The position numbers were made by a program, and so were the translations under genes. The notes under the pieces were generated by a model that did no database searches, was not told the origin of the DNA, and saw only the letters and a program-made list of their open reading frames with translations. Positions 51,279-62,700 of a stretch of DNA of 64,000 nt are shown here, one piece after another. This DNA is from Cyclina sinensis (taxonomy: Eukaryota > Mollusca > Bivalvia > Venerida > Veneridae). The DNA lies in the NCBI GenBank assembly GCA_012932295.1, contig JAAONU010000001.1, positions 61,258,927-61,322,926 on the forward strand. The letters are read 5' to 3'. The stretch's first letter is position 1. Each line of letters opens with the position of its first letter.

Positions 51279-52999
51279 TTTTCTTTTTATTTTATGCCAA
51301 CACGTCAAAAATGGGTATTTTATGACATTTTTACTCAGGGCCTTCAATAAATTCCCCATGGTGAGCCCCAAATCAGTTAATGCGTACTTTGGTCAAACCG
51401 TTACTTCGCACTAAAAAAGTGCAGACAATCTCCAATACATATGATAACTTTACTTCTGCTGAAATAAACTGAATACACTTTCATCAAATAACATTTATTT
51501 TTCTCTACACAGTTTATCAATATTTATTGAATTTTAGCCATACATACTTTAATTATAAAAGCGGATTAATACCGAGTAATATTCAATCAATTGAATTGAA
51601 AGTCGGCCATATTGAATATTGTCCATGAGTTATGTAAACAAATCAGACATTTTAAATAATTTATGGCGAATTCCATCATTGTTCACAACTAGTTAGGCTA
51701 AGGAATTCAATATTATAACTGGATTTAACAAGGTAAATAAATTTCACTCGCTGTCACTGTCTGAAGTACAGCGGATTCTCTTGTATTTACGTGGTGGGGA
51801 AATTCCTGAAGTTTTATCAAGCTGGCTATAAATAAGTAGTTCCGGCACAAACAGTGGATTATCAAAATGGTAATTTCACTGATTCAAAACAGTGGATTAT
51901 CACCTTTATCTCACTGATATTTCCCTATATTTCATTGGTAGGCATAAAATAAATAGAATTACAGCAGTCTCAAAATATCTTAAAAATTACAACCGCTGGT
52001 TTGGAATTTCATGGCACTTTATCTCCTGTTCATAATAAAAGTGCCAAAAAGGCCAAGATATTTGTTCTCTTGCTTCAGCTGTTGGCACACTTAGATCTAC
52101 TAATTTACTTACCCTTGACATAGTTTCTGAAATAGTATGCCAACTTACTAATTATTGGGCAATTATTTACACAGATGTCCTTGATTCCACCAAAACAATA
52201 GGTAGAAATGCTATAACCTCTAGTGATTGCACTGGACAATGAAACACTTTGACCTTTCTTCAGTTCTGATCAACAGAAGAGTACAGGAAACATGAATCAG
52301 GACTATTTATTGCTGAACTGTTCTTTATGATAGGGAAAAGAGAAGGATTTTTTCCAAAGAAGAACTGTTTGTAACAAAACTTTAATTCATCTCTGAGAAT
52401 TAAAATCAGTGAAGATTTATTTACAACATGCAGCATCAAAAAGAAAGTATTTACAAATATATTGAAAATAATTTCTTTATCTAAATTGCTCAAAATTCAC
52501 TTGGGTGTCTTAAAAATAAATTACCTGTTGCAGAAATATTAGACATTTCAAATTCTTTTTAAAGTCCCAGTACACATAGCTTTTACAATGACAATCAATC
52601 TCATAATTACCCTAAATGGTCCAATAAGTAAAATAAAGAGACTATCAGAAAAAAACTATTGACATTGTTATGCTATCTAAATATGGGTTGTATTTCATGT
52701 ATTCAATATTTTTCATATACCAAAAGTTACAGCTGTTTGCAATCAGTTAAGAACACATAAAAGGAATTCCACAGATAAATCTCTCAGGTTTTAAGACACT
52801 AAATATGAGTATTGATAATTCTTTAGGTATTCTTAACCATATGATGTGAAGGGTTAATTAAGAATTATATATCTGTGGTTTTCATTGTGTAATATTTTCA
52901 ATTATCTTACTTACAAAAGACGTCATTTTATGTTGCCATTTATGAACATACTTGCATTATGCCAAAAAACATAATACCTTAGCAATTACTAACAGAGAA

Positions 53000-53688
53000 C
53001 TGGCGCTAGTATTTCTGATGGACAAGGGTGAAGTAAACTGCCAACATAAACCACAAGGTCTGCAGACAACATCAAGTTTGTAGTTGTACTTTGTACATTT
53101 GTACTTATATGACCTTTAGCCTTCAGAGTCACAAAATTAAAATATCTTCCTGAAATTATATTTCAGCAAAGATGCAAATCATGACAAAAGGGTAACTGAC
53201 AACATGAATATTTTAATGGTAACAAGAAACTAAAAGTATAAATACACTTTTTGTTAGAAGTTAAACATAGATCATTTTAAATAATTCAAAGGTATTGATA
53301 AGATTCTGATGCTACAGTGTCTACTAAATAACTCAAACAGTTAACAAATATTGCAAAACGTAATACAAAAAAACATGTATCTAATATTCAGAAAACATTC
53401 TAGAGTTAATAGATTTTAAGTTTGGCACCTTAACAAAGTGGCCAATGGCCGTAGATGTACAATCAATAAAAAAAAAAAAAATAAGAATGTTTATAACACA
53501 TTCTGTAAGTCTACTTGCATTTATCAAAGACATTTACATGGGAAGTCATGTGAAACAGTCTACACATGTTAAACATGTAACAATGTCAAAAACAAGACAC
53601 TTCAGATTGCACAGCCTGTATGCATGTATCTGTAACAACAAAGAGGTCCAGCCGAAGTCTAATGCACTAGTTTTACTAATTTAAAGCA
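53000..53688 (-). other. Downstream flank / probable 3' UTR of tepsin
   Basis: Noncoding AT-rich sequence after the tepsin stop codon. No confident minus-strand poly(A) signal stands out. The plus-strand frame at 53445-53684 is unrecognised. Confidence 0.4.
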
Positions 53689-53769
53689 TCAGGAATTAAT
53701 ATCCACTATCTGTTGGCTATCTGACAGGATACTATGATAACTGCTCAACTTCTCCAGAATTCGAATCAA
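53689..53769 (-). CDS. TEPSIN: Tepsin last exon with stop
   Basis: The acceptor is gtttttttcag, phase 0; 26 codons then TGA at 53691-53689. It encodes LIRILEKLSSYHSILSDSQQ then IVDINS. It contains no LFxGM- or SxFxFLN-like motif. A longer alternative 3' exon cannot be excluded from sequence alone. Confidence 0.82.
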   Translation of the reverse strand: MIRILEKLSSYHSILSDSQQIVDINS

Positions 53770-56700
53770 CTGAAAAAAACAAAACATGTAAGTTTTTAAA
53801 TACAAGTCATGTGATAAATGCGCAATAACAGTCAAAACTGGTCTGCATGACAATCAAGCATGACAATCAAGCCTAGTTCAGTTAAGTCAATCCTGGCATG
53901 TAAACTTGTCAAACCTAGCATGCTCAAGTCAAACCTGGCATGCTCATGTCAAATCTGGCAAAATATCTGTTTCTTAATATGTACAGTCTCCGAAGACTAA
54001 ATATTGTCTCTCTTGAAAATTGACAATATTAGTTTTGAAATTGCTCAGTATGTATTTTAAGTAAAAGATATCTATCATTCTGTGAAAAAATGCAACTACA
54101 ATTCTTTTTTTATTTTTCTCTATAGTGTAACTATTGCTTTTATATTAATTATTGCTTTTATATATTAACTAAAGTATCAAAATAAATGAATAAGAAAAAT
54201 GACCAAAATACAATACAGTTTGCAGAACAATTCAAACAACATGAAAAATCCCTTGCATATCTGACAGCTACTAAGAAATGTTAAAGGTTTGATGAATGTG
54301 AATATCTTGATGATGCTTAGTAATATATGTTCAGCTTTAATCATGCAAGTTTACTAGCAAACTCAAGAACAAATAACATTAGAGCTTGATGACAAAACGT
54401 GTCTTACCTTTTTAGATTTAGATTTTAACTGGCCTGTTCTGTCTGTAACCACAGTAACAAGCTTGTCTTTACACACACTAGTCAGTCTGTCAAGGTTAAC
54501 AAGGTCAGAGTTCATCAGAGTCTCTATCAACATCAATGATCTCTGAAATATACACACATTTGTATTAGTTACACAAAATACAAATTGACTTAGTATTTAC
54601 TTGCTAATTCACAGCATCACACTATATTTCATATGTTCATAGAATATAGCAGGTAATCTAGCCCTATAACACATGCAGTTTGGCAGGAACAAAGCTCTGT
54701 CAAGTTCCAAGAAAATGCAGTTGTTTAAGGGTAATATCTCCTGATTTGAACCTCAAAAAAAATAATACTTTTTCTTGCAAACAATATTTGTTTCTTGAAT
54801 ATGTTTTTATCAAGATCAATTTACATTTACACTCTTTTTCAATCTGGTAGTGTATAGATCTTTTGGAAAAAAATGCTGAGAGAGGTAACTATAAACAGTG
54901 CAATGTCAAGGGCATTGTGTGACTCATCTTACATGGGAGGTGTACGATCATGCTATCTTACACCAGTAAAAGTCACTAACACCCTAATCTAGTATGCAAG
55001 AAAACCATATCCTAACTGGCCTAACTGATATATCCTAACCAGGTTAATATGCTTTGCAACGAGATGTCTTTATCCCTATTCATGGATTGGGCGAGACACC
55101 TTATTTTACAATATTTAATTAAACTTATATTCTCTTCATTTCAGCATTTGCTTCAAATACTGGTGATATATACAGACAGACAGGGAATGCTTCTTTCACA
55201 TTTGAACTTAAACAAATGAGTCAGCACATTATCTGAGACCACAACAGAATGGTATTACTGGTAAGTACAAACTTTTTGACAACTGTTAATGAGTTCCTGT
55301 TCAGTTTCCCGGATGTTCTTCAATTCTTTTAAAAGGAATCATCCACAAAAAATGGTATGTCATACATGTATTTACCATGACAGCTTGTTCAGAGGTTGAG
55401 GACAACTGTACAGCAAGAAATTCTACAACTTTATCACAGTTCAGACCACTACATTCCATCAGGAACGACTTGAGCTGGGCTCTCTTTAACAAGATGGATG
55501 TACCATTGTCTGTATTGTCAATATAACTTGACACAAGATTGTGTTCTGCTGTGAAATCTATCATAGTACCACTGTCTAACCTGTAGAATAAACAAATTAA
55601 ACATTTACTGAGTTGTAAGCCATTGTATCCCCTCTGCTCTATGTTTGATTATAATAAGATTAAAACCCTACTAGAACCTTGTTCTGTGAGAAAAATGTCC
55701 TTGGGTAGTACAGGTTTTCCAAGATAAGATGGAAAACAAAAGTTTAACTTTCAATCACCATAACATACACAAAGTTGTAGAAAACTAAACAGAACAAAAT
55801 GCTTAATCAAATTTGCTGAGCAGATATCAATCTCTATTTCTAATCTACCCAACTTTGTTCTTTACTGTACTGTACTTTATGAAAAGTGTATAGTAAATAT
55901 GTATCTCAGCCAACAATATGTATCCATGAACCTAACCTACTACCTTTTAACCTTATCCTTTTAAAATCTGTTGATGTATCTTCTATTACATACCTGTCAT
56001 TATTTTCACTTGTGCTTGAGCCTTCTGATTTAGTAATCTGTTGCCCACTGCTGACATCATCAATGATATCATCATCATCACTATCATCCCAGCCTCCTCC
56101 TGCTTTGCCAGGGATATGTTTAGATGGAGCTTCTGTAAATGAACAATGTGTTTACTGTTGCCTATTAACCACTCTTGAAATACTAAGAAATTCAAATATC
56201 AAATCACTTAAAAAATGCCTGACCTCAGTTTCATTCAAATTAAATACAAGAATAAAAATCTTGATAAAATACTTATCTTATCATGCTTTTAGTGGAAATT
56301 TTAGAAGAAGTATTCTAGGTAAAATCATAATAATTTTTAAAGCCAACACTTTGAAACAGCTGTCTGCTGTAAATTAACAAAATTTGCCACCTTAAATGGG
56401 CCATTCCTGTAAAACATATGCTGTATATCCTTCCCAAAGAAGACAAAATAAAGAAATTCTGTCGGGTTGTCTTTTTATATAGGGGTGGTCTTTGTCAAAT
56501 AATTTTCTAAAAGTGCTTGGTCCATTTTGAAAGTGCCTAACTGGGGTGGGATATATGTTTTTTCTTGAATGGCCCTTACTCACCTCATAAAGGCTTTAAG
56601 AAAAATATTTGGAAATATCAGTAGAGTAGCTTTTATAATAAACAGGTGCTTACTAGATGTAAACATTTATAATTTGAAAAAAACAAGTTCTATCAATAAC

Positions 56701-59700
56701 CATAATTTACCTTGTCTCCTTGACATTTCATGGACAGCTTGCCTCTGAGGAGGTGTGGCTATGTCATGTGACACATCATGTGATATATTATCTTTTGGTG
56801 GCAAGTAGCCAGTATTGTTCCCTAATGAGGACAGGAGCTCTCTCTGGTGGTCAGCAGTTGTCTCCCCTAGTTGCTCTACCAAACTGAATATACCTTCTTT
56901 TAGACTCTCTCCTAAAGATTCTGCAACATACCAAAAAAAATGTATGTAGCAACTTCTACATCTTATATGACCGACGACACGAGAAAAAGGGCACTCGGAC
57001 AAAATTTTTTGAAAATGACCTTTGTACTAATTTTGAACAAACGATATCCCAGGATTATTGTCTGAAAATTTCAGCTTCCTGCATAGAACACATACGATAC
57101 TCTATCATGCTGAAGAGAGACAGGTCGTGCAAAATTGGTATTCCTTAAAATAACGTCACATACCCTAATTTGACGTCAGATTCTATTCAAGTTCCGGCTG
57201 GCAGTAAATCAATATGACAGATTTTATGTATTTTAATTTCAGCTATTTTATTGTAAAATTCTATGCCTTTTCAATGTATTCCATCTTTTTACAAAACTAA
57301 AAAACATTATCATTCAATGTTGCGTCTTATTCAGGTAATATCATTTTTACCTAAGTAAAAACTGTTCCCAAAAACTGTTGCCATGGTAATGGTAATCAAG
57401 AAATTTTATACAATATACGCATTTTTATGAAGGACAATATTCAGACTATCAATTTTTTACTTCATCTTTGTTTTAGGAGAGGACGAAAAATTTGTCGTTT
57501 TTTGCTGATTTTCAATTCAGTATATTTCAATATTAAAACAAATGTCCGAGTGCCCTTTTTCCCGTGTCGTGTGTCATATACAAGATAATAAAACCATAAA
57601 CAATTGTAAGATCAATATTACTGAGGTACATGTTTAAAGTCTTGGTAAACTACTCTCAATATGTGTAATATCATTCTGTACAATTCTGAGAATTTCTTTA
57701 CATATGTTCTGGTCATTTTCAGTGCAATAATATGTAGGGCTGGTAATCTGATTATCAAGTTTCAGGTTTCTATGAAATATTATCACATTCTGAACAGAAA
57801 TAGCACCCTCTTTGAGTATGAGAAACAAGAGATTATAAGAAATTTAGGGCATTTACAGAACTCTTTGCTCATTCTATTACTTGTGAAGCCCTTATACCTT
57901 ACAGTCATTGAGAACCCCAAATCACCAGTAAAACCTCAACTGGCATTTTAACCAAATACTATCTGAAGGAATTTAGCAACTGAAATCATATTTTTCTTCT
58001 AAACAATTCTTACATAAATCCATGTAGATCTTTTTCGAAAGCAGTATCAGAAGTGTTGGGTGAGATGAAATGGGTCAAAGATATTTTTTAAACTTACTGT
58101 TAGTTTGAGAAGTGCTGGTGTTACCAAATCCTTCCATTCGAGACATTTTACCTTTCTCATTGTTATCTGATCCAATACCATCTGAAACAAGAACTGTCAC
58201 TGTAAGATGACAATGCCCCCAATGTGATGCTTTGACCTTTGATCTGAGAACCAGTCATTCAGGGGTCAAGGTCAAATAAATACAGGTCAGTGGGAAGGTC
58301 TTATCCAAAGGAGATTGTGTCCAAGTATGAAGTAAATCCACTTACTAATCAGGAAGATATGGGAAATGTTAAAGTTTTTTTTGGACAATTGGATTTTCAA
58401 GGTGAAGGTCATTCAGGAGTCAAGGTCAAATAAATATAGGTCAGTGGGATGGCCTTATCCAAAGGGATGTTATGTCCAAGTATGAAGTAATTCAACTTAC
58501 TAATAAGGAAGTTATGGCCAATGTTACTGTTTTTGGACAATTGGATCTTCAAGGTGAAGGTCATTCAGGGGTTAAGGTCAAACAAATATAGGTCAGTTGG
58601 AAGGTCTTGTCCAAAGGGGTGTGATGTTTAAGTATGAAGTAAATCCACTTACTAATTTGGAAGTTATGACCAAATATTAGTTTTTGGACAATTGGATATT
58701 CAGGGTTCAAGGTCAAATAATGAAAGGTCAGTGGAAATGTCTTGTCCAAAGGGGTGTTGTGTCCAAGTATGAAGTAAATCCACAAAATAATAAGGAAGTT
58801 ATGGGCAATGTTTATGTTTTTGGACAATTGGATCTTCAAGGTGAAGGACATTCAAAGGTCAAGGTCAAACAAATATAGGTCAGTGGGAAGGCCTTGTCCA
58901 AAGGGGTGTTGTGTCCAAGTATGAAGTAAATCCACTTACTAATAAAGAAGTTATTGCCAATGTTAAAGTTTTTGGACTGGATCTTCAAGGTTAAAGTCAA
59001 TCAGGGGTCAAGGTCAAATAAATATAGGTCAGTGGAAAGGTCTTGTCCAAAGGGGTGTTGTGTCCAAGTATGAAGTAAAACCACTCACTAATAAGGAAGT
59101 TATGGCCAATGTTAAAGTTTTCAGACGGACTGATGGACTTCAGGCCTGAACTTGAATTTTACATTATAAAAATTCTTTACGTGAATACAAAGTACACCAG
59201 CCAATCTTCAGTGCACAACATGATTTTTTGCAACTCTACAGAGTTCTTATTGAAAAAGACCACTTTACATTTCAAGCGACGGATTGTTGACAAAAAATGG
59301 TCTGCGGGAGAGCATAAAACAGGTGCGCGATGACGTAGTATCCTACCATTGAGTTTAAAAATCCCAACATCAGCAACATAATTCTATATTTGCCTATTTT
59401 GAAATCACTATGAAAAAAAAACCCCTTAAAACAAGCAAGCAATCACAGTGGTCCAAAATATACTTACAAGTGTTGATAGAAGATTTCAGTGGTTGTGTTG
59501 CTGTGGTTATTGTATCCATGGTAAACAACATCTCAGACAAACTATGGGCTGTTTTTCTCACCATCACATAGGGGACATTACCATGAAGAGGGTCCGGTGG
59601 ACCATTGTACTCTACAAAGATATAATAATCAAGAATGAAACATTGTAATTATAATAAGGAATCTTTAAGGATTTGACATTACTCACAATGTCCAGTTTGA

Positions 59701-62700
59701 TCTTATTTCTGTATTTTACAATGTACCTCATTTCTTAGTCAGTTTGAATCTATCTATCTATTTGAGCTTTTTTATCGTTGGTACCGCTTGCCCATATGAC
59801 CGACATCCCCTGAAGAGATTTCTGTGTTGTGGGGGTAGTGTAAGATACAGAAGGCATCTCATTCCAGAGACACCCCTGGTTCTTTTGCATGCTCAGTGTA
59901 TAGCACTGATACATAGGACCTCTGTTTAACATCTCATCCGAAAGACTATTAGTTATGTTAGTGGAGGAGCGGGGGATCGAACTTGGGACCCCTGGTTTAC
60001 CAGTCCAGTCAGTTTGAATCTATATGTTCAACCCTATATAAGCAGAAAGGGGAGGTTACAGCAGCTGTTATATTCATATTTATCTATCCATTTATAAATT
60101 TGTATTTGGGAAGTCTCATTTTCATTTCATAAAGCTGGCAAAGAATAAAAATATCCCAGCTCTATACAGTATTCATTGCTGATAAAGTTTTATTTTATGA
60201 CCTTTGACACAACAGCATCCACTCTGCTTTTATTCTTTTTACAACCTCTTTGCAATATCCCTGTAAGTTTAATATAGTCAATTAATTCTGTATTATTCTG
60301 ACTAAACATCATGAAAAAGGCACCAAAATTGCTTAAAGTAAATTTAAATAATTATTTAGAAACCATGGCCATGTTGGCATCACTTCTTTCTTACATCAAT
60401 AAGTTGTGACAGAATATAACTTACTTGTCGCCTCTTTTATTCCGGCAGATTTTTTCAGCAGTCCCAGTCTGAAGTTAGGATGTCCATGCTCTACCACGTA
60501 CTTCATCAATTTCAATACCTAAACAGAAGAACTTAACAGTGTACCATTATATGTAGTTAGTGAGAAAATTTCATTCTTCTCTGGTAAAATACAAACAAAA
60601 ACTTTGTTCTTGAAGTCTAGGGAAATGTTGGTAACAACATTATAAATGTTACTTTCAGACTGCTGCAGTTTTATAATTTTTTGACAATAACTTTGCTTAC
60701 AGTACATTTGTCTCATTTATAATATTCATCCATGTACATTCTCCTTATCTATGGTGCTCATAGTGGAACATTTCCAAACAAAGCAAAACAATTCTTATTA
60801 CTATTGCAATTTGTTCAAACTAAAACTGCAAGTTTAAAACTGACCTTAATCTTGACATGGGTTGAATCTCTCTGGAGTCTTTCTGCAAGAAAATCTACAA
60901 GTGCCTCACTGTTCTCATCTGATTCAAGGCTTATTTCTGTGCAATGTTAAGGATAAAAGGGACTCAACATACATATCTACATTCCTATTCAAGTGCATTA
61001 ACTGTTGGTACCAGCTTCCAATACGACCAACGACCACTTAAAAGTTTAGTTATTTTAAGGCTGTGTGTGATAGTGCAAGATAGAGAAAGCATTCCATTCC
61101 AGACACTCCTGTATTTTTTACATGGTTCATGAATAGCAGATACATGGGACCTCAATTTAATATCTCATTGTGATATTAGATTAAGGTCCCACGTATCGTC
61201 ACTCTCATCCAAAATACAATTAGTTGTTTGTGGAGGAGAAGGGAATCGAACTCACTACCCCTGAATTACTAGTCCAGTGAGCTACCACTGGACCAGTGAA
61301 CCATCCTTTTAATTCTCCCCAAGGGATGGCAGGTATTTCTGCATTTACCAACAGTTCTGACCAAGATCAGCAATCTGCCGAGTCTAATCAAGGGAAGCAC
61401 CACATGTAACCATTCAGTCTGTAGCTTTTCAATAAGAGTCATCAATAACCTGATGTATACATTATAAATTGGTCAGTCAGAACTATATGATGGACAAGAG
61501 CAAAGTAGAGTATAGCTCACACTAATATACTGTTGTTTAAACTTTTTTATTATTATCACTCTTCCTCTTCAACTTATAAGAAAAGGATACTGGCCACTTC
61601 ATTGTATACATAACCAGGCAGTGGTTTGTCATCATCTGATGTTGCCTTCATTAGCATGCTTATCTAGAATAGAAAATAAATCACTGAGGCAAAAAAGTGA
61701 CATTTTTCCAAATGTGTAATGTCTTCATAAAAATAATCTATTTGGAGGTAATGTAGTTGAAATTATTTGAAATAACACAGGTTTGGGCAAACCAGCAGTT
61801 TGATTCTGAAATATTTTTATCATTTGGAAACAATGACTTAAAATAATCAACTTTGAACAAAAAAGTGGGAAAAAGTGCAAAGCATTTCACTGACCGACAA
61901 TTATTTAAAAAAATAATATCTAACAACAGTTAAGCACACAAACAAGTAAAGCACATTAAAAACAAGTGTATTTTGATTTGTAATACCTATGAACCCAGTA
62001 TTTCTAATGCAGGCTCATATGTAAGACATTCACAGACACTTACTACATATAATTATTATGTTTTAAGGAATATATTCCTTTGCTTCATTTCTGAAGTGAA
62101 AACTAAAAATCAGAACAATCCAACATTCTGATTTAAAATGCATGTTAAAATGTATTTAAAAATGAAAATGACAAAAAAGTGAATAACTTGTTTATATATT
62201 ACTAAAATGATCTGTATGTGATAATTTTTTACATGTTTCATGTTCAAATGAGATACAAATGTACAAGTATATGTGACTATGAATTTAGTTCTTTACATTG
62301 ATAATTATCTTGATTGTTGTACAACTGTTTTTAAAAGTATTTCTTTTATTTTGTATCTTGATGCTCATTTATGAATTGTACAATTAAGTATGTTTTTATT
62401 ACAGTAATTGGACCCCATTGGAAATAAGCTTTCAGCAGTCCCAAGGTAGTATATAACACATACTTCATTATAATTCTATTCTTGTTGCATGTTTGTGTGT
62501 TTCGTATGCATGTGATATGTGTGACAATATAGTATGTGTTTATGTTTATTTCTCTGAATAAATCGAAATCGAACCTTCAACAAAAGTTAATATCCAAAAA
62601 TGTTTATCCGAAATGCTACCAAGTTTTTATGTATAAGAATCAAAAGTGGAAATGTTATGAGCTTATTTTAAAGACGCCGATAGACGCTTACTTTGCTGAC

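Larger units (their letters stand above)
27590..53000. repeat. Three diverged tandem copies of a multi-kilobase noncoding segment
   Basis: Collinear anchors recur three times. Set 1: 27600, 28800-29300, 31340-31500, 31870-32010, 33400-33800. Set 2: 37860, 38890-39320, 39860-40000, 40330-40480, 41030-41380. Set 3: 46740, 47700-48150, 49890-50050, 50370-50520, 52020-52290. Example anchors are gataacctgt preceded by gagaaatga (33710, 41260), and ttggcaacaaatttgatagg (50 kb) with close relatives at 31.5 and 40 kb. Copies are diverged, with indels and separate transposon insertions. Copies 1 and 3 also share sequence missing from copy 2 (33880 with 52360; 34951 with 52900). No gene is evident inside the unit. 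Confidence 0.8.
53770..56710 (-). other. Tepsin introns between exons 7 and 11
   Basis: Four introns of about 640, 830, 410 and 580 bp separated by the listed exons. They are AT-rich, with only the small tandem repeat at 53.9 kb. Plus-strand frames here, such as 55886-56377, run over the real exons and are shadows. Confidence 0.7.

Noticed and set aside
55886..56377. 163-codon plus-strand frame
   Set aside because: It lies antisense over tepsin exon 8, which has matching splice sites and phase; no family resemblance.
58561..58851. 96-codon minus-strand frame
   Set aside because: Its product repeats itself because it lies in the 150-bp tandem array.
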